DNA of 64,000 nucleotides from Carpediemonas membranifera (lineage: Eukaryota > Fornicata). The position numbers and the translations under genes were made by a program. This document shows positions 1 through 10,073 of the stretch, piece after piece. Where the stretch lies: positions 62,001 through 126,000 of the forward strand of contig JAHDYR010000029.1 in NCBI GenBank assembly GCA_019828565.1. The letters run 5' to 3'. Each line of letters opens with the position of its first letter. Within the stretch, counting starts at the first letter, position 1. The notes below the pieces were generated by a model. The model ran no database searches. It worked only from the letters and a program-made list of their open reading frames with translations, and had not been told where the DNA came from.

Positions 1-788
1 CTTCACACGTATAAGAAATAACCCAGAGCCATAGGGCGGGGCACGTATGCACATGTATACACGTACGTGCGAGGTATCGGGGCGCAGCAGCCAAACAGGA
101 GGGTAACCATAAGGCAACAATACCACCTGGGCGGCACCTGGACCAAATCAGAGCTGCGCCGAACGGCCCGGCACCCAAAACTTGGAACCAGCCGGAAGCT
201 AGGAAGAAGCCCTATAGGGAACAAATCCTTGAGGAGGGGATCCATGCCGGAACGGAAAGTGTGGAAGAGCCCGAACGCAGCCGTGAATCATATAGCTACC
301 CAGCGATGATCGGTGGGTTTCATAACTGGCCCAATTGCGTGGTACGGCAAACGCCAAGCCCGAAACTGCTTCGGCGGGTGCCTGAAAAATTGCAAACTGG
401 GTCGAATGGTATGGAGAACATATCCCTGAGAGGAGCCCTGTAGGGGGAAACCGAGCAGAAGGCCCCGGTGGCGGGTGTGCAGGGCAAGGCCTTGCGGGTG
501 CCAGGCAGAACGGGGGCCCGAAGGACCCCCAAGAGTAAGACCTGGGTTATCCCGACTTTGGGGGTATCGGGCCAGCCAGTTGATAGGTCAACATGCAAGG
601 GACTACCCAGCCTTACCAGCTGGACCCTGACGGTGATGGTGCTAACGCCCCCAACGTAGTATCAGGCTCGCTCACGAAGGGAAGTCAACACGCTAAGGCG
701 TTCCCGGGGACATGGGGTGGTGCAAACTGGTAATTCCCTGATTTACACAGGTGTACAGGATACGTTAAATTTCTTTCTTTCTTTCTTT
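1..788 (+). mobile_element. Probable 3' end of a LINE-like element with a TTTC tail
   Basis: No convincing protein is encoded here. The segment ends at 768-788 in AAAT followed by repeated TTTC, the same kind of tail seen on the better-defined LINE copies further right. The sequence upstream of the tail does not resemble the 3' UTR of those copies, so it would be another family. The 5' part lies outside the window. Placement as a LINE 3' UTR rests only on the tail. Confidence 0.35.
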
Positions 789-984
789 GACGGTATGATG
801 TCCAGAATGAGCCTGGTGTGTTCGAAACGCGAAGGATACTTGTTAGAAAGTCCTTCTTTCCCCCCTTTTCCTGCTATCGGTTCTTGATGAGGGAATGCAT
901 GATGTTCCTGTTCGAACTGCGTTCGTTCGGATGAATGTTTGTACAATAAGCAACATCAACATGAGATTAGGATGGGCTGATGTT

Positions 985-1566
985 CTATAGTCGCTTTTCC
1001 AGCTTTGAGCGCTCGTCGGGCGGTAGCGTCAACAAGTAACTGTCTAATGCGACGAGCTGGCGGTTCTCTGCATCTAGAGGTTCCCACGTAGCCTCTGAGC
1101 GTTCGAATCCTGCCCAGAGAATCTTGATCAGGCCTGGTTCCTTCCTCAGGTCGTGATCCAGGATGGCTTCGACGACAAGTTCGTCGTGATCCAGGGCCGC
1201 CATTTTGAGGGCCGCCTCTGGGCTGACGGGCGCTGCGATCATGCGCTCCCCGTGGATGTGGACCACCTTCTTCGTAATGAGGTCCTTCAGTCGGTAGACG
1301 TTGGGGTCTTCGCCACGACCCAGGACCTTAAGTGGTCCCCGGAGGAAGGGTGAGAGCTTCTGGGGCTTCCTGCTCGGGATGATAAACGCAAACTCGTGCG
1401 GCTTCCACCTGTGGGTGGTCTTGAAGTGATCTCCCCGGCGCTTAGCCGCGTTGTACTCCTCCACAGCATGCTTGCTCAGTGCGCGGATGCGGCCGAGGGC
1501 CTCGATGTGACTGGCGAGAGCTGTAGATGCGCGCTCGGGGTCGGTGTAGCTGCGTGGGGTCTTCAA
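985..1566 (-). pseudogene. Integrase C-terminus and chromodomain remnant of G1
   Basis: 193 codons that match the end of the G2 integrase: the SRKPQKLSPFLRGPLKV strand-rich region, then the YRLKDL segment, then a chromodomain (VEAILDHDL...ILWAGFERSEATWEPL). The frame overlaps the end of the upstream gag-RT frame by four bases. The integrase zinc finger and DDE core, about 230 residues in G2, are missing at the junction near 1565. The element therefore cannot integrate by itself. Confidence 0.8.
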
Positions 1567-4391
1567 GTGTCGAGGGCTGATGGGTGGCCGGCGGATCCTC
1601 CATGAAGGGTCCGGAGGATGGCGCGGGCGTCTTCTGGTATGTCGTCAGTGGTCAGGAAGCAGCAGCGACTAAGAGCGTCTGCTACAGCGTTGTCCTCCCC
1701 TGCCACATGTGATATCTCCGCGGGGAACTGCTGGAGGGTGATCCTCCAGCGCATTACCTTCGGTGAGCAGTCCGAGCGCTTCATGAGGTAGACGATATTG
1801 CGATGGTCCGTGTGGACGTGTAGGTCCGTGGCCATGGTGAACAGGGGCTGCATGTCTGATCTGGTGAGTGCACTAAGGATACCATACAGTTCCTTATCAT
1901 AGGTGCACCAGCGGCGTTGCACATCAGTTAGTCTCTTGGAGAATAACGTGACGGGATGATGTTGGCCGTCCGCAGCGATCTGATATAGAATACCGCCGAC
2001 CGCGTTGTCGGACGCGTCTGTATAGAGATGCCAGGGTAGACCCGGGTCCGGCTGGGTGAGGGTGATGGCCTCCGCTGTGGCCTCCTTGAGGCTCTGGAGG
2101 GCCTGTTCTTGTGGATCACCCCACTCCTCGGCCTTGATTGCGTCATAGAGCGGGCCAAGAAGCTCCTGTGCGCGCGGAAGGTGCTCAGCGATGTAATTGA
2201 ACATGCCAGCGATGCGTCGCATGTCCTTGACAGAGGTGGGAGATGTGATGTCGTTGAGGGCCTTGGCTCTCTCGGGGTCCACGCTGCGACCTTGCTCCGA
2301 GATGTCGAAGCCGACGACCTTGACCTTACGGGAGGCGAACTTGCACTTCGCGAGGTTAAGTCTCAAGTCATGGCGATCGAGTAGCACTAAGGTGTGCTCT
2401 AGCGTCTGGAGGAATTCCTCCTGTGTCTTTGCGTGGATGAGGATGTCATCAATGTAGACCATAACACCCTTGTGAAGCACGGGTGCGAGGACTCCTTGCA
2501 TGACTCTTTGGAAGTGAGACGGCGCATTTGCTAGGCCGAATGGCACCCGCACGAACTCGTCATACGCGTCTGGGGTGATCATAGCCGTCTTGCGGACGTC
2601 GTCCGGGTGGACTGGGACTTGATGATACCCGGACGTGAGGTCCAGCGCCGCGAAGAAGCGTGAGCCGGATGCTTCCCGTACAAACGACTTCAAGTCGGGG
2701 AGGGGGAAGTGGTCCTTGACTGTGATCCTATTGAGAGCTGTATAGTCAATACACAGTCTGATGGCGCCGGATGCCTTGTCTACGACGACAATGGGAGAGG
2801 CAAACGGTCCCTGTGAGGCCCGTGTGATACCTGCCGATCGCAGGCGCTGCAGCTCTTCTCTGACTTGCTCACGGCGTCTGGGATTGAGGCGGCGGGGCTT
2901 GGCTTGCACGAGGTGCTGTTCGTCCACTAGCGGGATGCGCATGGCGGGCACCTTGGCTCCTCCGGGCGCCAGGCCGTCAAAAACGTGAGGGTGCTGCACC
3001 AATATCGCTGTGATCGGTTGCTTAAGCTCCTCGATCTCAATGTTGGGCTGTACGTCGTCGGCCAGCAGTAATTCTTCTGCTGGTCTGAAAGGAATATCGT
3101 CCCCTTCGTCTGCTGCGGTTTCTTTCACGAGCTTAACAAAAAGGCCATCGGAAGTGAGGCATCCGAGGCTTCTCAGAATATCGCAGCCTATGAGGATCAG
3201 GGGGGTTTTCCCTGGTATGATGTCGAGGTTGGCAGTGAAGCGGGTCTCGTGGCCAGCTAGGGCCACTCGGAGGTCCGCGGAGGTCCGGCCATTAGCGGTG
3301 GCCACTGACTGGTCTGCCAGTAAATAATGCCGCGTAGGGCCCGTTGAATGGGGTAGGGCGAGATCCTTTGCTAGTCCCTCCGAAACTCCTGAACGTCTGG
3401 CGCATGAATCAATGTGGAACACGTACTCTTGGCCATTTATATGGCCCGTAGTCTTGAGCACGTCGTCCTCGGTGTCGATCTCGGCATCGTCAAGGATCAT
3501 GGCCTCGAACGGGGTCTTGGCCTTGAGCTCAGATTTGGCTCTGAGGCCGCCGCCCGACTCCCTGGAGCGTGTCTTCTCTGAACGGGGACACTCGTTCCGC
3601 CAGTGATTGCCCTGGCAGATGGGGCAAGGGGTCTTCGGGGGCCTGTTGGTCGGATGGATGTCGTTCGGACGCGGCTTGGAGGTGGGAGCCGCTTCCTTGG
3701 CCTTGATGGGGAGGGCCTGCTTGGTGCTGGAGGATTCGTCAGTGTCGGGGTCGCTGTTAGCCTTGGTTCTGGCCTTCTTGGTGCGCACTAGATCGTAGCC
3801 GTAGCGCGTCATGTCCAGGCGAAGCTGGTCTTCAACCCGGGCGGCCTCGGTGATGAGTTTGTACACGTCCTCGAGCTTGGTTGGCTTTCGGAGGTCATAC
3901 TCCGTGCGGACGACACGTTGGAAAGCGTCAGGTGCCAGATGGGAGAGGCACAGCTTGGTGGCTTTTTCGATGACGGTATCGTCGTCGCGGGAGAGGTTCT
4001 CCTCTTCGGAGAATGTGCCCTTTGTGTAGAGCTGGAAGATGTCCTGGAATGCGTTGATGTACTTGCGCACAAGGACGGTGCGGGTGTTGAGGTCGGTGAT
4101 AGTGGATTCACAGCGGACCTTGCTCAGCTCGGCGAGCCATTGGCGGGATGTTTGAGGGCCGACGAGCTTGTCGAGGTGCTTGAAGAGCTCCTCTTCGGTG
4201 ATGGTTTCAGCGTTGAGGTCGAACTGTCGCTGAATGAGATCCGACAAGGCGTCGGTGAGGAAAAGGGAGGCTTTCGCGTCAGGTGCGAACACCTTGAGGC
4301 GTTGGACTTGCCTCTTGAAGGAGCGGACGCTCTCGCGGTCGAGGTTAATAGCGTCGAGCTCTGGAATTGTCATTTGGGTTTTGGCAAACAT
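1563..4391 (-). CDS. Gag-protease-RT-RNase H polyprotein of G1
   Basis: An open frame of 942 codons. From the N-terminus it has a gag region, a zinc knuckle (CPICQGNHWRNECP), a retropepsin-like region, a reverse transcriptase with the YIDD catalytic motif and the VPFGLANAPSHFQ block, and RNase H with TDAS, the YDKELYGI block and DALSR. The start at 4391 begins MFAKTQMTIPELD, similar to the gag start of G5 (VQIPELSPSN). The protease active site reads DSCA where retropepsins have D-S/T-G-A, so it may be inactive. The frame ends shortly after GGSAGHPS, where relatives continue into the integrase zinc finger. The protein would act in reverse transcription in virus-like particles. Confidence 0.85.
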   Translation of the reverse strand: MFAKTQMTIPELDAINLDRESVRSFKRQVQRLKVFAPDAKASLFLTDALSDLIQRQFDLNAETITEEELFKHLDKLVGPQTSRQWLAELSKVRCESTITDLNTRTVLVRKYINAFQDIFQLYTKGTFSEEENLSRDDDTVIEKATKLCLSHLAPDAFQRVVRTEYDLRKPTKLEDVYKLITEAARVEDQLRLDMTRYGYDLVRTKKARTKANSDPDTDESSSTKQALPIKAKEAAPTSKPRPNDIHPTNRPPKTPCPICQGNHWRNECPRSEKTRSRESGGGLRAKSELKAKTPFEAMILDDAEIDTEDDVLKTTGHINGQEYVFHIDSCARRSGVSEGLAKDLALPHSTGPTRHYLLADQSVATANGRTSADLRVALAGHETRFTANLDIIPGKTPLILIGCDILRSLGCLTSDGLFVKLVKETAADEGDDIPFRPAEELLLADDVQPNIEIEELKQPITAILVQHPHVFDGLAPGGAKVPAMRIPLVDEQHLVQAKPRRLNPRRREQVREELQRLRSAGITRASQGPFASPIVVVDKASGAIRLCIDYTALNRITVKDHFPLPDLKSFVREASGSRFFAALDLTSGYHQVPVHPDDVRKTAMITPDAYDEFVRVPFGLANAPSHFQRVMQGVLAPVLHKGVMVYIDDILIHAKTQEEFLQTLEHTLVLLDRHDLRLNLAKCKFASRKVKVVGFDISEQGRSVDPERAKALNDITSPTSVKDMRRIAGMFNYIAEHLPRAQELLGPLYDAIKAEEWGDPQEQALQSLKEATAEAITLTQPDPGLPWHLYTDASDNAVGGILYQIAADGQHHPVTLFSKRLTDVQRRWCTYDKELYGILSALTRSDMQPLFTMATDLHVHTDHRNIVYLMKRSDCSPKVMRWRITLQQFPAEISHVAGEDNAVADALSRCCFLTTDDIPEDARAILRTLHGGSAGHPSALDT

Positions 4392-4413
4392 GAGTCTGTA
4401 CTAGAATCGATTC

Positions 4414-4506
4414 TGTGGCGACAACAGTATTTACACATAACCTGCGAAGCAGGGGTGAGTGTGCCCGTAGTTATAAATAGCAATAATAATAACTGAGGCA
4501 CTGACA
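4414..4506 (-). repeat. Putative 5' LTR of G1 (about 93 bp)
   Basis: On the minus strand the segment starts TGTCAG and ends CCACA, and is followed at once by the 12-bp palindrome AGAATCGATTCT, which includes the last A of the LTR. The same arrangement follows the proven LTRs of G3 and G5. No second copy is found at the 3' end of G1, so the boundaries are inferred. Confidence 0.45.
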
Positions 4507-4618
4507 CACGCTGGTCAAAGAGATCAAGGAAACGAGGACCGAGATGCGTAAGGAGAAGAAAGCCAACTTCTGGGACAGTGAATGGAATATTTCCGTTGAG
4601 GATGACGAAGAAGTGTAA
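4505..4618 (+). pseudogene. 3' terminal coding fragment of a gene interrupted by G1
   Basis: A 37-codon open frame ending VEDDEEV and TAA at 4616-4618. It is highly charged (KEIKETRTEMRKEKK) with an acidic end, as in many genuine C-termini. It begins where the putative G1 LTR ends, which suggests that G1 inserted into the gene. The 5' part is not visible left of G1. The function is unknown and the fragment is too short for certainty. Confidence 0.3.
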
Positions 4619-4642
4619 ATGAAATGAAAATAAAACAAGAAT

Positions 4643-5405
4643 TTATAGCTCCTGTGCCGAACACTCTAAGTAGTAATTCATGATGGCTTGGTATACCTTG
4701 CGACGCAGCACATCACGCGATTCAGCCTCAGCACGTTCCGCATTCCGCTTGGCAATGACAGAAGTGAGCTGACTGAGTGTCTTAGCCTCCTTCTTCAGAA
4801 CTCTGGTGGGTCTGGCGAAGATGAGATCCGCGTCGCGGTCACGGCAAGGCTTGCTCAGGACGAGCTTGACGTCATCGACCGTCACACCGCACGATGAAGC
4901 AGCGAAGGCATGGACCTTAGCCCGGTAGGCGATGGGAATGCGGTGAAAGGCATCATCCATCTCGCGGACAGTCGCGATGAGTGGGTCGTCCGTGTCCAGC
5001 TCATCTGTCTGGGCGTCAAGACTGAGGAGAGCCTTGAAGCGGTGACGCTTGTCCTCATCACCGCCTCCCCTGCCACTTGCGGCTGATCTCTTCGACCGAC
5101 TGGAGATTGCCGTAGAGCTTGTCCTTCTTCAAGGAGGCTACTTTCATCTTAGGGACCTCGGCGGCAAACTTCTGGCTGAAGTCGACAACCCATCCGTTTG
5201 CGCGGGTAATATCGTCATTATTAGTGAGGAAATTGCTGATAAAGGTCTGAACAATCTCGATGGGCGTCTTGTGAGCTTTTCGGGCTGTTTTCGTGGACTT
5301 GTTGGACTTGCTCTGGCTCTTTTGCTGCGCTTTCTTGCCAAGAGCCATTCTCCTCTCCTTTTGAGCTTCAGTGGCCTGTATATTGCCTTGTTTACTTCTT
5401 GCCAT
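4643..5405 (-). pseudogene. Hypothetical basic protein, frame broken once
   Basis: Two minus-strand frames, 5058-5405 and 4643-about 5075, join into one protein of about 253 residues if one base is removed from the GGGG run near 5068. The N-terminal half is lysine-rich (KKAQQKSQSKSNKSTKTARK), followed by a compact region (PIEIVQTFISNFL). The C-terminal half continues in the other frame to YYLECSAQEL. I recognise no domain. The break lies in a short G run, so it may be a sequencing error and the gene may be intact. It is convergent with the plus-strand fragment at 4505-4618. Confidence 0.5.
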
Positions 5406-5730
5406 CGTTGTTTCCTTAAAATGCGTGTGAAAATGTGAAATGAACTGTGACTCTCGACATTGCTGCGCAGCTATGGTATTCCAACGGCACAGAACGGGTT
5501 TATAGCATGCATATGATCCATTCTGGTGCCTTTATCCTCTATAACCAACATCAGTCCATCAAAATGAATCTTGCAACAGAATACTCATCCACACGCATCG
5601 AGAACGAAAAAGAAGCATATAACCAACATCAACAACCTAATAGAAGGCTGCATGCAAGCGTAGAGCTCTCCTAGTCAATTCTTCATTTTCACCACCATCG
5701 ATCTCCACGTCAGGATGAAACCGTGCGCCC

Positions 5731-5781
5731 AAAAGCTCAGAGATGCCGTTATAGATGATATAACGACGTCTCTGAGCTTTT
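5731..5781. repeat. Inverted repeat, 23-bp arms and 5-bp loop
   Basis: The arms 5731-5753 and 5759-5781 are complementary at 21 of 23 positions. They begin AAAAGCTCAGAGA on the left and end TCTCTGAGCTTTT on the right, with spacer GATGA. The repeat lies between two gene models and could be a transcript hairpin or a small inverted-repeat element. Confidence 0.7.
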
Positions 5782-5831
5782 CAGCGATTTCAGTTTCTGG
5801 CCATGGATAAGCTACAAATCCTGTCAATGTT

Positions 5832-6074
5832 GTCCTCAGAGGACACTGAAAAAATTAATCTGTGTCCTCTGAGGACCAAATTGACAAAATCGAAAATGGA
5901 GCGATGAGATGTCCATCGAAAAACGGCCAAAACAGCGCAGGTGCAGAATGAGCTGAAAATCGGCCAAGGGGTAGCTCTTGGGTCTTTATGGCTGATCGGA
6001 GGTATTTACATGACAGCTGGCAATATTTATTGAGATAAAACGTATTTCATTTTTCGAGAAAGTCTTCTGAGGAC
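5832..6074. promoter_or_regulatory. Three copies of dyad motif GTCCTCNGAGGAC upstream of the gene at 6085
   Basis: Perfect odd palindromes lie at 5832-5844 and 5864-5876, with a one-base variant (GTCTTCTGAGGAC) at 6062-6074. The last two are followed by CAAATTGACAA, and the third copy ends 10 bp before the ATG at 6085. The first copy carries a related flank in reverse, so 5821-5886 also forms a larger inverted repeat. Dyad symmetry and position suggest a binding site for a dimeric regulator. Confidence 0.5.
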
Positions 6075-6084
6075 CAAATTGACA

Positions 6085-6854
6085 ATGGTTAACGAAGACA
6101 TCATCTCTCTCGGCAAACTGAAGGAGACAATGCTTGCTCCTGACGATTCTGGTATGTCACTTTCATTTTCACGGTCCTATTTACACAGATGATTCATTCC
6201 GTGCATACGACGCCCTTTCGTCCACAAAGAGCCGTATAACCTGGCTGCAAGATCACGGCATCGTCTCTGATGACCCTCTGTTCTTCGTTTGCGTCCGTCT
6301 GATCAGCATTCGTATGATCAACGTTGTTTTCGGGTTCCCGTTGAAGCGCACTTTAAGCCAGCACGTTCACGACTATGGAGTTGCCAAACTACGCGCGATA
6401 TGTGACGCAACTAACCGCAACTACCTCTGCGAGGTCGACTTTGACTCTCCCGACACAATTGAGGCATTCCGACGGAAGTTTTGTGACCACTTCACCGCCA
6501 AATCTGTTATATAAGGCTCTAGTCGGCGTCGACTCGCTCCCTGTTGAGAAGCAGGTTGAGATTTACCGCGCATTCCACCTTGTGTTGCGCCACAAGGACT
6601 CGAAGAAACTCGATTCTCGTGTTCCGGCAGGCCAATTTGGCCAGTTTATCGCCCACGCCCAGCTCAGCAAGAAGCTGTCCTTCGCTGGCTCAGAGAAGCT
6701 GGCCGAGGAGTTGGCTAAGATCGGTTCGCTCGATCCGTCAGCTCCTCTGAAGAGGAAGATCGCTCGTCTTGAGAAGGAGTTCGCCTCATCGACTGCTGCT
6801 CTGATGAAGGTCCAAGAGGAGTTAGTCCGGGCTATTCATACGTCTCCTCCATGA
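6085..6854 (+). CDS. Hypothetical protein with a 37-nt intron; one frame break
   Basis: Exon 1 is 6085-6151 (MVNEDIISLGKLKETMLAP...), the intron is 6152-6188 (GTATGT to TTTACACAG), and exon 2 starts at 6189. Without removing the intron the frame stops at once; with it, the frame runs to a TAA at 6512-6514. A second frame (LVGVDSLPVEKQVEIYRAFH...) continues to 6854 after a one-base shift near 6500, so the full protein would be about 240 residues. The C-terminal part is rich in charged, probably helical sequence (KRKIARLEKEFASSTAALMKVQ). No family recognised. It ends directly against the truncated gypsy G2. Confidence 0.5.
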
Positions 6855-6914
6855 GCCAGACCAATCTGACGACGGAGACGACATCATTCTTGGGAACGAA
6901 CTGATGGCCTTAGA

Positions 6915-7379
6915 AGAAAGAAAGAAAGAAAATTTATGGTGCCTGGTATCGGGCCCCGGTTACTTAGGCTGATCTCCCTTATTACTGGAGCCGAGTTCCC
7001 CGGGGCGCTGCCTCCTCCCTGCGATTGAACTTGTCAGCTGCGTCCAACGAGCGATTCGGTGCTACTGCTTCCGCTCACTCCCGATTTCACTTCCCCCCAT
7101 AGGCCTTCGCCATCTCCGTGCGCTGAGCGCTTTCCTGTCTCCCTGTAAACCCGGCAGCTTCCAGGGAGCCTGGGGGTCTGTCCTCGGTGCTTCCACAGGC
7201 AGGTTTGTCCTGCAAGACCTTCTCTATAGCACTCCCTGATTCCCTGCAGTCCCTACGGGGTCGTTCAAGCATGGCACCCTCTCCTCTTTCCAGATTCCCT
7301 GTTCAGTGCCCCCACGACCCTGTTAAGTGGCCTACCCGTGGGCGGGGAAAGCAACTAAGTCCCTCTCATCTACCCCTGT
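6915..7379 (-). mobile_element. 5'-truncated LINE copy with a 14-bp target site duplication
   Basis: The minus-strand 3' tail (GAAA repeats on the plus strand at 6915-6932) is followed by TTTATGGTGCCTGG and a conserved 3' UTR shared with the copies at 11605, 23630, 29717 and 35122. The duplication CTGATGGCCTTAGA flanks it at 6901-6914 and 7380-7393. Only 465 bp of 3' UTR are present, with no coding part. Confidence 0.9.
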
Positions 7380-7393
7380 CTGATGGCCTTAGA

Positions 7394-10073
7394 GGACATC
7401 GAGCCCGACATCGCAATTCAGGAGCTAAGAGAACCAATCGGGAATCTGCTTCAGAAGTACAGCGCAGTCTTTGGAGAGATCGCTCCACAAGGAGCCAAGG
7501 TTCCTCCTACCTTATGCGCATTCAGCTCATAGACGAGCAACAGCTTGTCCAGTGTAAGCCACGACGCCTGAATCCTCAACGCAGAGGACAAGTGCGCGAA
7601 GAGCTCCACCGCCTCCGCACAGCGGGCATTACAAGGCCATCGAAGGGCCCATTCGCGTCGCCGATCGTCGTTGTGGACAAGACCTCAGGCGCTATTAGGC
7701 TGTGTGTGGACTACACGGCACTCAACAAGGTCACGGTGAAGGATCACTTCCCGCTCCCGGACCTCAAGGCTTTCGTGCGCGACGCCTGCGGATCGAAGTT
7801 CTTCGCGGCTTTAGACCTCACCGCGGGGTACCATCAGGTGCCCGTCCATCCCGACGACATCCCCAAGACCGCGATGGTCACGCCGGATGAGTACGATGAG
7901 TACACTCGCGTTCCTTTTGGCCTCGCGAACGCCCCAAGCCACTTTCAACGGGTAATGCAGACCGTGTTGGCACCGGTGCTGCACCGAGGCGTTTTAGTCT
8001 ATATTGACGACATCCTGATTCACGCGGAGACTGAAGGGGAATTCCTTGACCTCATGGACGAAGTACTAGCTCTCCTAGACCGACACGACCTCCGACTGAA
8101 CATGGCCAAGTGCCAATTCGCCGCGAGAGAGGTGAAAATAGTCGGATTTAACGTGTCAGAGGCTGGACGGAGCGTAGATCGCAGTCGCATCGACGCCCTC
8201 CAGGCCATCAGCACCCCTAGGAACGTGACCGAGATGCGGCGCGTCGCGGGAATGTTCAACTACATCACAGAGCACTTGCCAGGCGCCCAGAAGACGTTGG
8301 GCCCCATATACGAAGGGATTTCGACTGAGACCTGGGGGAGGCTCAAGAGATGGCGCTTAGTCAGCTCAAGAGCGACACGGAGAGACTCATTACTCTTTGT
8401 CAGCCGGACCCAAGCCTCCCCTGGCACCTATACACTGACGCATCAGACACGGCGGTGGGAGGCATTCTATACCAGGTCACCCCGGAGGGCGACAGACAGC
8501 CCATCACCCTTTTCTCGAAGCGTTTATCAGAGGTCCAGCGGCGCTGGTGCACCTACGACAAAGAACTCTACGGGATAATGCACGCCCTGACCCGGCCGGA
8601 CATGAAGCCTCTGTTCGAGATGGCGAAGGATTTAAGCGTCCATACAGACCACAAGAACATCGTGTACCTGATGCAACGGGCCGAAATGTCTCCCAAGGTC
8701 ATGCGCTGGCGTATCGCCTACAGGAGTTCTCACTAACCATCAGCCACGTCGCAGGTGCGGAGAACGAGGTGGCAGACACGCTATCAAGGTGCTACTCATG
8801 TGACACCATCCCTTCGGAAGCCTTAACCACTCTACAGAGCCTACATGGAGGCTCCGCTGGTCATCCGTCCGTCACGACAATGAGACGCATCGCGGGCGAG
8901 AGCTGGGAGATGATTGCACCATACGCCCAGTCTTACGTGGCTCAGTGTCCAGTGTGCCAGAAGACCCGGCAGCTAAAGGCCCAGCAGACAACCTGGCACT
9001 CAACACAGCGGGCGGAGCCAATGGAGCGGGTCCAGCTAGACACTATAGGACCCCTCCCCAAAAGCGAGGGCGGCAACGCTTACGTAATAACCGCAATAGA
9101 CGTGTTCACCAAATATGTGGACCTAACCCCGGTCCCAGACACGTCAGCCGCCTCAGCGGCCCGAGCCATCACGCAGTGGTGTGGTAGACTAGGGGTGCCA
9201 CAGGAAATCCAGACGGACCAGGGGTCCCAGTTTCGAAACGAGCTGATAAGAAGGCTTACCGAGACCCTGACGGTGCAACACCATTTTGCTACGGCCTACC
9301 ACCCGCAAAGTTCGGGCGTGGTTGAGAGGGTGAACGGCACAGCCATCAGGGCCCTACGGAAGATCCTACTGGAAGCCCGCAGCAGTGACTGGGAGCAGTG
9401 GCTTCCTGTAGCTCAACTGATCGTTAACAGTGCTCCACACAGGACACTGGGGGGCATCACGCCTTTGGAGGCATTAATGGGTATCAGCCCGCAAGGACTG
9501 AAGCGTATGGCACGCGCATACGACCGCGTGACATCCCTGACCGCGTTCGCAGAGGCTCTCACAAGAACACGAAGGCTCTGCAAGTCCGCGATAGACGAGT
9601 ACGACGCAGTCCACAGGAGGCGACAGCCGGCCCCGCAAGCGGCGTGCTGGAAACGGGGAGATTTATGCTTCGTCATACCCCCACGAAAGCCGAAGAAGCT
9701 GGCCCCTTTCTTACGAGGGCCGTTAAAGCTCACTGGGCCGGGCGAGAGCCCCAACACGTATCTCTTGAAGGACCTCGTCTCCGGGAGCGTGACGCTCATT
9801 CACCAGGAGCGGATGATCGCTGCCAAGGGCATAGACGACCAGACGGCGCTTGCCATGGCTGCCACGGACCACGACGAGTACGAGGTCGAGGCCATCGTGG
9901 ACCACGATCTGTCGTCGAAGCCACCGCAAATCCTTATCCGATGGAAGGGCTTTGAGCCCTCCGAGGACTCGTGGGAGCCGCTAAACGCGGCTAACCGCCA
10001 GCTCCGAGTGATCGACGAGTACCTCGCATCGCTACCAGCAGAGGAGCGAAGGAAGCTGAGCAAGAAGCTCTGA
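7394..10073 (+). pseudogene. RT-RNase H-integrase-chromodomain region of G2
   Basis: RT carries VPFGLANAPSHFQRV and YIDDILIHA. RNase H has YTDASD, YDKELYGI and the DTLSR end. Integrase has the CPVCQ zinc finger, the core residues in LDTIGPLP, TDQGSQF and YHPQSSGVVERVN, and a chromodomain (VEAIVDHDL...IRWKGFEPSEDSWEPL). The reading frame shifts near 7505, 8335 and 8725, so no single polyprotein is made as the sequence stands. The long frame 8547-10073 covers the end of RNase H, integrase and chromodomain. The intact integrase here shows what G1 has lost. Confidence 0.85.

Larger units (their letters stand above)
985..4506 (-). mobile_element. Gypsy chromovirus G1, internally deleted
   Basis: A minus-strand Ty3/gypsy element with gag, protease, RT, RNase H and a chromodomain tail, but no integrase core. 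The 5' end looks intact: a putative LTR at 4414-4506, then a palindrome, then the gag start at 4391. No matching 3' LTR or polypurine tract is visible below 985. The sequence just after the stop shares a short string (GTTGATGTTGCTT) with the 3' flank of G2, so G1 and G2 are close relatives. G1 appears to have landed in a plus-strand gene whose last codons survive at 4505-4618. Confidence 0.8.
6862..10073 (+). mobile_element. Gypsy chromovirus G2, 5'-truncated and split by a LINE
   Basis: A close relative of G1 in the opposite orientation. It lacks gag and protease. The linker before RT starts near 6862 and is interrupted at 6914 by a LINE with a 14-bp target duplication, then resumes at 7380. 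Joining across the insertion restores a linker similar to that of G1. RT, RNase H, integrase and chromodomain follow. No LTR was found on either side. Confidence 0.85.
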
